This document shows positions 43,049 to 50,423 of a DNA stretch of 64,000 nt, one piece after another. The DNA is from Treponema sp. (GTDB lineage Bacteria; Spirochaetota; Spirochaetia; Treponematales; Treponemataceae), in NCBI GenBank assembly GCA_017934745.1, contig JAGBIY010000023.1, positions 62,001 through 126,000 of the forward strand, given 5' to 3'. Each line of letters starts with the position of its first letter. Position 1 is the first letter of the stretch. Both the position numbers and the translations under genes were made by a program. Below the pieces are notes generated by a model. That model had not been told where the DNA came from. It saw only the letters and a program-made list of their open reading frames with translations, and ran no database searches.

Positions 43049-45163
43049 ATGAAAACTATCGGAATTAAACTTGCAGACGGATCGTTCTATCCTATTATTG
43101 AGGAAGGCGACTCGAAAAAACGAATCCTCGACTTGACGACGGCGAAGGACAACCAGGACGAAGTTCACATTGACTTGTACCGTTTCGACCAATCCGAAGA
43201 CGGAGAGATAACGAACGAAGAGTATGTGGACACTCTGACCGTCCCCAACCTCAACCCGCACCCGAACGGAGAACCGAACCTCCATCTCTCAATCGGACTC
43301 GACGAGAACAACAACCTTTCGGCGGAAGTTGTCGACGGAGAGACGGGAACGAAGAGGGAAACAGCGGTCAAGCTTGAGTCCCTTCCACAAGGGGAATCGA
43401 CAGGCTCATCCGAATTCTCGATTTCAGAGCCTGAGGAAAACGACGACGCAAGCGAACTTTCCGACCAACTTTCATCAAACGACATGACTCTCAATCCGTT
43501 GGAGGAACCGACAGTCGACGACGCAATAATCGAAGACGATGCGACATCCGACGATACGCTCACGGACTCTACGCTCGACGCGCTCGACAGCTTCGACGCG
43601 GATTCACTTTCCGACACGACATCAAGCAACGAGCCGCTCTCCGACTCTCTTGCGGACGATTCACTCGACGACGGCGCAGGCGACTCTATAGCGGACGAGA
43701 CTGTCTCCGACGATTCGCTCTCAGACTCGACATTCGACGCTCTCGACAATTTCGACGCGGATTCGCTTTCCGACACGGCACCAAGCGACGAGCCGACAAC
43801 CGACACATTCGCGGATGACTCCATCGCGGACGAGACCGTCCCAGACGAGCCGCTCTCGGACTCTACGCTCGACGCGCTCGACAGCTTCGACGCGGATTCG
43901 CTTTCCGACACGACACCAAGCGACGAGCCGACAAACGACACATTCGCGGATGACTCCATCGCAGACGGCGCAGACAACTCCATCGCGGACGAGACTGTCC
44001 CTGACGAGCCGCTCTCGGACTCTACACTCGACGCGCTCGACAACTTCGACGCGGATTCGCTTTCCGACACGGCACAAAACGACAGCGGCGAAAAGGATGA
44101 ATTCGACTCGAACAACGAGGAAATCAGCATGGATGTCGATTTCGAAGACGACAAGAAAGACGACATCTCGTTCGACGACATGCCGAGCGAAGAAAAGACG
44201 GCAGACGCAGAGACAGAGGACACGTTCTCAATCAACGACTTGGACGGACTGGACTTCGACGAAAAGAAGGAAGATTCCAACGACGACTTGTTCGCCGATT
44301 TGCCGGATTTCGACGCACCACAGCCAGCTCCAGCGGAAAAGAGCGTTGACGACCCGTTCGGAGCGGACGGATTCTCGGACTTGTACGACAACAACGACGA
44401 CGACATCACGAATTCGGAGACGCTCACGTTCGGAGAGACGGACGACGACTTCGACGATGAAGACGACGACGAAAAACGTTCTGGCGTTCCTCTCATCCTT
44501 TGCATTCTCTGCGTGATAATCTGCGTTCTTCTCACGCTCTTCCTGCTCTTCATCTATCCATCGAAGTACAACCTTCTCGGAAAGACTTCAAGCGAAAAAA
44601 TCCAGAAGACAGAAAAAACGGAGAAAATCGAAAAAACAGAGACTTCAACAACGGTCAACAAGGCAGCAAACGATGATGCCGCAAAAAAAGCCGCCGACGC
44701 TGAACTCCTGAAAAAAGCCCAGGAAGAAAAGGCAAAGCAGGAAGCCGAAGCAAAGGCGAAGGCCGACGCTGAAAAACTCGCAGCCGACGAAAAGGCTAAG
44801 GCAGAAGCCGAAAAAGCGAGGGCCGATGCCGAAAAGCTCGCAAATGACGAAAAAGCAAAAGCCGCCGCAGAAGCGGAAGCGAAATCAGAAGCCGACGCCG
44901 ACGCAAAAGAGGCTCCTTCTTCACAGGAAGACAAAATTGTCATAGCCCCAGACGCGAGCAAAGTCGTGCCGGTCTCGAAGTCCGAACTGACAGACAGGAA
45001 AGAGGACATCAGGCATTCAGTGAAATGGGGAGACACTCTTTGGGATCTCTCCGAGACGTACTACAAGAATCCTTGGAAGTATCCGGTAATCTCCGATTAC
45101 AACAAGATTCCGAATCCTGACTACATACAGGCAGGAAAGGACTTGCTGATTCCGTTCAAGTGA
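43049..45163 (+). CDS. Hsp70-substrate-domain-like, acidic, single-TM, LysM protein
   Basis: 704 residues. Residues ~25-115 (KRILDLTTAKDNQDEVHIDLYRF ... LHLSIGLDENNNLSAEVVD, split here) resemble the beta-sandwich substrate-binding domain of DnaK (TTAxDNQ, PxGxPxxxxxFxxDxNGxLxV pattern). Residues ~130-470 are highly acidic Ser/Asp-rich repeats with about four copies of the unit PLSDSTLDALDSFDADSLSD. A TM helix (LILCILCVIICVLLTLFLLFI) is near 480-505. Then an Ala/Lys/Glu-rich coiled coil and a C-terminal LysM (~653-703, HSVKWGDTLWDLSETYYKNP). With Lys/Arg after the TM, the N-terminus should be cytosolic and LysM periplasmic, a mirror of FimV. Role unknown. ATG 43049 follows GAGGA. Confidence 0.85.
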   Translation: MKTIGIKLADGSFYPIIEEGDSKKRILDLTTAKDNQDEVHIDLYRFDQSEDGEITNEEYVDTLTVPNLNPHPNGEPNLHLSIGLDENNNLSAEVVDGETGTKRETAVKLESLPQGESTGSSEFSISEPEENDDASELSDQLSSNDMTLNPLEEPTVDDAIIEDDATSDDTLTDSTLDALDSFDADSLSDTTSSNEPLSDSLADDSLDDGAGDSIADETVSDDSLSDSTFDALDNFDADSLSDTAPSDEPTTDTFADDSIADETVPDEPLSDSTLDALDSFDADSLSDTTPSDEPTNDTFADDSIADGADNSIADETVPDEPLSDSTLDALDNFDADSLSDTAQNDSGEKDEFDSNNEEISMDVDFEDDKKDDISFDDMPSEEKTADAETEDTFSINDLDGLDFDEKKEDSNDDLFADLPDFDAPQPAPAEKSVDDPFGADGFSDLYDNNDDDITNSETLTFGETDDDFDDEDDDEKRSGVPLILCILCVIICVLLTLFLLFIYPSKYNLLGKTSSEKIQKTEKTEKIEKTETSTTVNKAANDDAAKKAADAELLKKAQEEKAKQEAEAKAKADAEKLAADEKAKAEAEKARADAEKLANDEKAKAAAEAEAKSEADADAKEAPSSQEDKIVIAPDASKVVPVSKSELTDRKEDIRHSVKWGDTLWDLSETYYKNPWKYPVISDYNKIPNPDYIQAGKDLLIPFK

Positions 45164-45170
45164 TTTTTGA

Positions 45171-47522
45171 ATGAAAAGAGCAATCACATCGATTATTCTG
45201 GCAACGCAGCTCCTCTTTTCGTGCAAAGTCTCCAACGCAAGCCCTCTCCAGCAGGAGTTCAAAGACGACGCCTACTTCTTCATGGCGTTGCAGGCCGCGG
45301 ACGAGGAAGACGACGAAAAAGCGATGAGGTACTTCAAGATTTCGCGGGACAGCGAAACCTCAAGCCCCATCATTGCCAGGAGAAGCGCGGAAAGCCTTAC
45401 GATGCTCGGAAACGTGCTCGAACGTAACGAAGCGTCGACATTCCTCGCGGAGAAATACAAAGACGACAGCGCACTTTTGATTTCCGCGAGGGAATTCTTC
45501 AAGCAAAACGAATTCGCCACGATTCTCAAAATAACGGAGCACATAGATTTGGCGACCGCGCCGAACGAGCTTGTAAAACTCAGGTTCGACTCTATGCTCG
45601 AAAAGCGCGACAGCCGTTTCGACCAGGACTTCTACACATGGTGCGTGTCCCGCCCCCTTTCAATCGAGCATTTGCAGATTTACGAAAAGTACATCGCGCC
45701 GAAGAAAGAAGCGTTCGAGAGTGAAAAGCAGGCTCTCCAGGACGAATACGACCACGAAATCCTCGTCCGGCAGGAGGCGTGGAAGAAGGAATGGGCGGAA
45801 AAGAATCCGGGAAAGGAGCTTGACGAAAGCAAGGTTCCGACGAAATTCGACGGACTCAAACTGGAGGAAATCGAATACGTTCCAAGCGACGAGCAGACGG
45901 TCATCGACTTCAGAATACTCATCTACCACAAGAAATACGACAGGGCTTTTTCCGCATACAAAAAAATAGTCGAAATATACGAGAAAAATGCGACCTCTTC
46001 GGACGGCAAGCAGGAGAACCTGGCAATAGAAGACCATGTGATTTCCGACATAGGCAAGGCGCTTCTATACGGAACGGACGACTACTACTATTCCGCCAGA
46101 CAGTTGGACAAGCTCGCGAAAAAACTGGACAAGGAGAAATCATACTACGCGTACTTCTATTGCGCGAGGTTGTACGACAAGGGCGGACGGTACCAGAAGA
46201 CAGCCGCCGACAGGTTCAAATCCGCCCTGGATGCGACAGAGGATCCTGAAAAATTCGACAACGGACTTTGGTATCTCCTGAATTTCCAGCTCCGCACATC
46301 TACGAACGACATAATCGACACACTAAAGTCATACGGCTCAAAGATAAACGACCCGGAGTATTTCGACGACTTTTTCGAGTCGCTGTCCGTCCTTCTGCTC
46401 TCGGCTCAGAAATGGCAGGACTTCTACCAAGTCTGGAAGGAGACCGATTCGAATTTCTCGGAGAGGACCGCGGGCAAATACGCGTACATATCGGGAAGGC
46501 TGATAGAGGAAGGACTTGCGAAAGGCGCGCAGGGGCTAAAGACACGGCAGTCCGTGGACGCATTCATGAAAGTCCTGTCGGGGAAAGGCGACACCTACTA
46601 TAAAGTCTGCGCGCTCGAACGGCTGAACATCACGGACAGGGAGATAGTCGAATCCGTCATGCTCAACGCAAAGAAAGACGAGTCGGAGACGGAAGACGGA
46701 AAAGAAGACAAAAAGGCGGAAGAGGAAATCGAAGAGAACAGCGGTGCCGACATACTGATGAGAGGCTACGCCGCTTTCGGCTTTCCCCAAAGGGTCTACG
46801 CGGAATGGATAATGAACAGGAAGGACATATCCACGGACGTTTCCCTCCTGGCCAGCGATTTCCTTTTCGAATGCGGACTCCACGACTCGACATACAACGT
46901 GCAAAGCCTCCGCATAGCGAGCAGGGCGAAGCAGTCCGCTAAAGGCAAAATATCGAAAGACTTGATGAAGAGAGTCTACCCGACCTTCTACAGCGACCTC
47001 ATAAAAAAAGCATGCGAAGAGAACGAGCTTCCAGAGTACATTTTCTACGCACTCGTCAGAACAGAGAGCTTTTTCGACCCGTCAATATCGAGCGTGGCGG
47101 GAGCGTCCGGGCTTTCGCAGCTCATGGAGGCGACCGCGAAGGACGAGGCCAGGAAACTCAAGATGGACGAAGACTTCGACATACTCGACCCGGAAACGAA
47201 TTTGCGGATGGGGAGCCACTACTTGAAGTCGCTCATAACGCGCGTGGACGAAAACATCCCGATTCTCGCGCTTTTCGCGTACAACGGGGGGCTGACGAAC
47301 GTAAGGAAATGGATAAGGTCGGCGAAAAACGACTGGTCGACGCTCGGAAAAGCGGCGCACAAACCGGCGGGAATAAGCATGGACCTGTTCCTTGAGACGC
47401 TGCCGTTCACGGAGACGCGGGACTACGGCCGGCAACTTGTGGCTTCGTCAGCCATGTACGCGTGGCTCTACTACGGAAAAACGCCGTCAGCCACGGTCAG
47501 GGAAATTCTCTACGCCGACTGA
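45171..47522 (+). CDS. Soluble-type lytic transglycosylase (GH23), lipoprotein-like
   Basis: 783 residues, 7 bp after the LysM gene. Signal peptide with TQLLFSCKVSN, a possible lipobox. The first ~600 residues are helical repeats resembling the TPR-like superhelix of Slt70 (DDAYFFMALQAADEEDDEKAM). The C-terminal GH23 domain has the catalytic Glu in YALVRTESFFDPSISSVAGASGLSQLM, then NLRMGSHYL, FAYNGG and ETRDYGRQLVASSAMY. It cleaves the MurNAc-GlcNAc bond with anhydro-ring formation. The linkage to a LysM protein indicates peptidoglycan remodelling. The end overlaps convergent aroK by 13 bp. Confidence 0.93.
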   Translation: MKRAITSIILATQLLFSCKVSNASPLQQEFKDDAYFFMALQAADEEDDEKAMRYFKISRDSETSSPIIARRSAESLTMLGNVLERNEASTFLAEKYKDDSALLISAREFFKQNEFATILKITEHIDLATAPNELVKLRFDSMLEKRDSRFDQDFYTWCVSRPLSIEHLQIYEKYIAPKKEAFESEKQALQDEYDHEILVRQEAWKKEWAEKNPGKELDESKVPTKFDGLKLEEIEYVPSDEQTVIDFRILIYHKKYDRAFSAYKKIVEIYEKNATSSDGKQENLAIEDHVISDIGKALLYGTDDYYYSARQLDKLAKKLDKEKSYYAYFYCARLYDKGGRYQKTAADRFKSALDATEDPEKFDNGLWYLLNFQLRTSTNDIIDTLKSYGSKINDPEYFDDFFESLSVLLLSAQKWQDFYQVWKETDSNFSERTAGKYAYISGRLIEEGLAKGAQGLKTRQSVDAFMKVLSGKGDTYYKVCALERLNITDREIVESVMLNAKKDESETEDGKEDKKAEEEIEENSGADILMRGYAAFGFPQRVYAEWIMNRKDISTDVSLLASDFLFECGLHDSTYNVQSLRIASRAKQSAKGKISKDLMKRVYPTFYSDLIKKACEENELPEYIFYALVRTESFFDPSISSVAGASGLSQLMEATAKDEARKLKMDEDFDILDPETNLRMGSHYLKSLITRVDENIPILALFAYNGGLTNVRKWIRSAKNDWSTLGKAAHKPAGISMDLFLETLPFTETRDYGRQLVASSAMYAWLYYGKTPSATVREILYAD

Positions 47523-48112
47523 ACAGCCGAGACAATCCGCTCCATGTTCTCGGATTTCGAGACGTGCATCATCTCAACTTCAATGTCGCAAATCGACTTG
47601 TAGATTTTCTGCCTCTCGACATAGAAATTGTGGAAGGACTTTCTCACATCGTCTATCGATTTCGGATTCTCCTTCGCTATGTAGGCGGGAAGATTGGAAA
47701 GTTCCCCGTTCTCAAGAATCTTCACCTCTTTTATGATTCTGTCGCAGGCGGTGTCCTCGTCCGAATTCAGGAACACGAAAAGGCCTATTTTCTTCAATTC
47801 TGCCACGGCGGCATCGTTGTTGCATATTCCACCGCCCGTGGAAACGACGAAAACGCCTTTTTTGGAGACTAACGAGGCGCACGCCTCCGCCTCAGCCTTC
47901 ATGAACGCGCCCCTCCCCTCCTCCGAATAGATTTCCCTCGGTGATTTTCCGGTAATCTCCGTCACGAGGTCGTCTGTGTCGAAAAAATCACAACCGAAAA
48001 AAGACGACAGAAGTTTTCCCTGCGTCGTCTTCCCGCAGTGCTTTATTCCGGTCAGGACAAGCGTTTTCCGCAATTGATTGAGATTGTTTGGATTCTTATC
48101 AGCTTTTTTCAT
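47510..48112 (-). CDS. aroK: Shikimate kinase
   Basis: 200 residues, slightly long. P-loop GIKHCGKTTQGK near residue 22, substrate-binding FFDTDDLVTEITGKSPREIYSEEG with the conserved Asp-x-Asp, and VVSTGGGICNN for shikimate. Converts shikimate to shikimate-3-phosphate with ATP. The C-terminal lid region is present but the family lid Arg context differs. Single gene, divergent from the PrsW-like gene by 34 bp and convergent with slt. Confidence 0.92.
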   Translation of the reverse strand: MKKADKNPNNLNQLRKTLVLTGIKHCGKTTQGKLLSSFFGCDFFDTDDLVTEITGKSPREIYSEEGRGAFMKAEAEACASLVSKKGVFVVSTGGGICNNDAAVAELKKIGLFVFLNSDEDTACDRIIKEVKILENGELSNLPAYIAKENPKSIDDVRKSFHNFYVERQKIYKSICDIEVEMMHVSKSENMERIVSAVQSA

Positions 48113-48146
48113 AGAATCGATTATAAATTTTTTATATGATTTTTAC

Positions 48147-48872
48147 ATGAACATAACGTCCCTGTTCGCACTCTGTTTTCTTCCGGTAATCACGGTGTTC
48201 GCGTTCGTTTCGTTCCTGCCGAAGGACAAGCGAATTTTGAAGTACCTGGTTTCCTGCCTGTTCGGCATCATGACAGTCATTCCGGCCTCGTTCATACAGT
48301 TCTTCGTGCTGAAGATTCCACTTTTCAGTTCGAATTCGTTCGTGTCGATTCTCATAACGTCGATAATCTTCAACGGACTTATAGAGGAAGCGTTCAAATT
48401 CCTCTTCATAACGCTCGTGCCGAAGAAAAAACAGCCTCTCCCCACTTTCTTCATCTGCTCGATTCTTCTCGGAATGTCTTCGGGCGCAGTGGAAACGATG
48501 ATTTATGTCCTGGGAGCGTTGCAGAAATCCGCGTCGTTTTCGGACACGAACGAAATCCTGAAGTTGATATTGATGAGAATCTTCTCGGCACAGGCCATCC
48601 ACGCTTTCTGCGCAGGGCTGTCGGGCATTTTCATCTGGAGGATGAGGAACGGAAGCAGGAACATCCCGCCGCTCGTCTACTCGGTCGTCCTGCACGGATT
48701 CTACAATTTTTTCATAGCGTTCAGCTCAGGCTTCCACTGGTTCGCGGTGATTTCAATATTGATGGCTGCGGTCGAATGCAGAATCTGGTATCAAACCGCA
48801 AAAAATTCAAAAAATTCACAACAAATTCAAAATATGCAGTTGACACAATCAGAAGAAAATAGTACTTTATAA
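48147..48872 (+). CDS. PrsW-family intramembrane metalloprotease
   Basis: 241 residues, about seven membrane segments. ATG 48147 is chosen since it begins a hydrophobic N-terminus (MNITSLFALCFLPVITVFAF); no ribosome site is visible and the upstream gap is only 34 bp, so a leaderless mRNA is possible. Family motifs: NGLIEEAFKFLFI (Glu-Glu motif), SAQAIHAFCAG and VLHGFYNFF supply the metal ligands. Such proteases cut anti-sigma factors or act as prenyl-binding CAAX-like enzymes; the target is unknown. A polar tail of ~30 residues is Gln/Ser/Asn-rich. Confidence 0.82.
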   Translation: MNITSLFALCFLPVITVFAFVSFLPKDKRILKYLVSCLFGIMTVIPASFIQFFVLKIPLFSSNSFVSILITSIIFNGLIEEAFKFLFITLVPKKKQPLPTFFICSILLGMSSGAVETMIYVLGALQKSASFSDTNEILKLILMRIFSAQAIHAFCAGLSGIFIWRMRNGSRNIPPLVYSVVLHGFYNFFIAFSSGFHWFAVISILMAAVECRIWYQTAKNSKNSQQIQNMQLTQSEENSTL

Positions 48873-48883
48873 AAACATTACGA

Positions 48884-48956
48884 CGCTGGGTAGAGCAGTT
48901 GGCAGCTCGTCGGGCTCATAACCCGGAGGCCGGAGGTTCGAGTCCTTCCCCAGCTA
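48884..48956 (+). tRNA. tRNA-fMet (initiator, anticodon CAT)
   Basis: 73 nt. Initiator marks: mismatched pair at 1-72 (C against U), anticodon stem with three consecutive G-C pairs (GGG ... CCC), anticodon CAT and T-arm GGAGG/CCTTC. Discriminator A, no encoded CCA. Confidence 0.94.
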
Positions 48957-48994
48957 TAGCCTGAAGCCAACAGGTTTTACATTTTTATCATTTT

Positions 48995-49079
48995 GGAGCG
49001 ATGGCAGAGCGGCTGAATGCACCGGTCTTGAAAACCGACGTACCGCAAGGTACCGGGGGTTCAAATCCCTCTCGCTCCG
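48995..49079 (+). tRNA. tRNA-Ser (anticodon TGA)
   Basis: 85 nt with GGAGCGA acceptor, anticodon loop CTTGAAA giving TGA, a long variable arm (GTACCGCAAGGTAC) and discriminator G as in serine tRNAs. Confidence 0.96.
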
Positions 49080-49092
49080 TTTTTTTTTGTAT

Positions 49093-49167
49093 GAGATTGT
49101 AGCTCAGCTGGATTAGAGCACCACCCTGCGGAGGTGGGGGTCGCACGTTCGAATCGTGTCAGTCTCA
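49093..49167 (+). tRNA. tRNA-Arg (anticodon GCG)
   Basis: 75 nt. Acceptor GAGATTG with CAGTCTC, A20 in the D-loop as required for Arg identity, anticodon loop CTGCGGA giving GCG. Most bacteria read CGU/CGC with ACG edited to inosine, so a GCG tRNA is notable. Confidence 0.88.
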
Positions 49168-49171
49168 CTTT

Positions 49172-49270
49172 GAGTTCGGGAACTTCACAAATCATGCTTC
49201 AAAACCCCGCGAGAGCCGGAAGGCAGCAACGGTATGAAGATTTTGATTGTGCTGGAGTATTCCTGGGCTC
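49172..49270 (+). ncRNA. ffs: Small signal recognition particle RNA (4.5S type)
   Basis: 99 nt. The helix-8 core GCCGGAAGGCAGCAACGGT has the GGAA tetraloop and A-rich bulge that bind Ffh. The ends pair over 11 bp (GAGTTCGGGAA with TTCCTGGGCTC), followed by eight T as terminator. It sits 4 bp after tRNA-Arg, an arrangement suggesting a shared stable-RNA transcript. Confidence 0.93.
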
Positions 49271-49432
49271 TTTTTTTTGCCCATCCGATTTTTCTGCGTC
49301 CAAGGAAAGCCCGAATACCAGTCGGAGCCGGAGTCAAACATTCAAGGAAAGGACATTTTCCGAACTGCATTTCTCAAAAAATTTAGTGAGAATTTTTAAT
49401 CACATCTTGCACAATCATCTAAAAAAAAATTA

Positions 49433-49446
49433 TATTGTATACAATA
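49433..49446. promoter_or_regulatory. 14-bp palindrome upstream of the Fur-like gene
   Basis: TATTGTATACAATA is a perfect palindrome ending 28 bp before ATG 49475. Its place and symmetry fit an autoregulatory operator. Confidence 0.45.
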
Positions 49447-49474
49447 CATTTTTACTTCAACGGAGACTTGAGCA

Positions 49475-49744
49475 ATGGGCAACTGCAAAACAACATACTG
49501 CTTCATCTTGAACAAACTGAGGGCTGCCGGACACAGAATCACGGAACAGCAGCGCATAGTCGTGAGGGAAATCCTCTCGAACCAGAACGTGAGCACGAAG
49601 GAGCTTTTCTATCTTGTGAGGGAAAAGAATTCCAACGTCAGCCAAGCATCGGTGTACAGGACGGTCAGAAAGCTTGAGAACCTGGGGCTTCTGCAGAGGA
49701 AAAGCATCCTTTCGATAGACGCGAGCCAGTTTCAGGCGAGCTGA
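49475..49744 (+). CDS. Short Fur-family DNA-binding-domain protein
   Basis: 89 residues against ~140-150 for Fur/PerR/Zur. It contains only the N-terminal winged helix: LRAAGHRITEQQRIVVREILSN, KELFYLVREKNSNVSQASVYRTVRKLENLGLLQRKS. The C-terminal dimerisation and metal-sensing domain (HHHxH and CxxC motifs) is absent; the last 14 residues (ILSIDASQFQAS) are unrelated. The nearby sequence offers no shifted frame that restores it. It could be a natural mini-regulator, an antagonist of a full-length Fur, or a shortened remnant. A 14-bp palindrome upstream hints at real regulatory use. Confidence 0.82.
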   Translation: MGNCKTTYCFILNKLRAAGHRITEQQRIVVREILSNQNVSTKELFYLVREKNSNVSQASVYRTVRKLENLGLLQRKSILSIDASQFQAS

Positions 49745-49875
49745 GAGAAGAAAGCCAAAATCACAGTGGAGATTACAAATCAATTAGAACTTTCTTATTT
49801 TGGCGGACGCAAGGTTATAAAGCTGTTGCCATTGTGATAAAATCAAGTGAAAATAGATACAAGAGAGGTAATTCT

Positions 49876-50319
49876 ATGAAGAAGATTTTTTCGATACTTT
49901 TGATAGCGATGATTGGCGCATCGGTTTTCGCCGCTAAATTCAAGAACGGACAGACGGTCTACGTCTCAAAGAACGGGACAATCACGGAGACAGAGAAGTC
50001 GTCGTCGAAGACAGTTTCCGACATCTCCAAGGGAGACAAGGGCATCGTCATCGAATCCACGTCGAAGAGGGTGAACGTGAAGTTCGCAGACCTGGGAGTC
50101 TCAGGCTGGATAGACAGCTCGGACTTGTCGAAGAAGAAGGTCCTCAAGGAATCGGTTACGACATCGGTCGACAACATCGCGTTGGCAGGAAAGGGAAAGG
50201 CCTCGGCAACCGTCAAGGAAGAGAAAAAGGAAGAGGAGAAAAAAGCCGAGACCGCAGAAGTCAAGGCTGAGACAGTTTCCGATAAGGCGGAAGTTCCAGC
50301 CGAAAAAGCCGCCAACTAA
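49876..50319 (+). CDS. Secreted SH3-like protein with charged tail
   Basis: 147 residues. ATG 49876 follows GAGAGG; signal peptide MKKIFSILLIAMIGASVFA. The mature domain (KFKNGQTVYVSKNGTITETEK ... GDKGIVIESTSKRVNVKFADLGVSGWIDSSDL, split here) is a bacterial SH3-like barrel. The tail (from about residue 100) is Lys/Glu/Ala-rich (VKEEKKEEEKKAETAEVKAE). SH3-like secreted proteins bind peptidoglycan peptides or other wall ligands. Followed by a strong terminator, so a single-gene unit. Confidence 0.8.
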   Translation: MKKIFSILLIAMIGASVFAAKFKNGQTVYVSKNGTITETEKSSSKTVSDISKGDKGIVIESTSKRVNVKFADLGVSGWIDSSDLSKKKVLKESVTTSVDNIALAGKGKASATVKEEKKEEEKKAETAEVKAETVSDKAEVPAEKAAN

Positions 50320-50342
50320 AAAAAAGCGGACGCATGTGATAG

Positions 50343-50380
50343 AATTGGACCGTGGAAAAACCACGGTCCAATTTTTTTTT
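50343..50380 (+). terminator. Strong rho-independent terminator
   Basis: Perfect 13-bp stem AATTGGACCGTGG (50343-50355) with CCACGGTCCAATT (50361-50373), loop AAAAA, then T-run. Confidence 0.93.
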
Positions 50381-50423
50381 AATCCAATTTTCAAATCGGT
50401 GAAATTCAAATATGGAGGAGTTC

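Noticed and set aside
43165..44553. 462-codon Ser-rich minus-strand frame
   Set aside because: Reverse reading of the GAC/TCG-rich acidic repeat region of the LysM protein.
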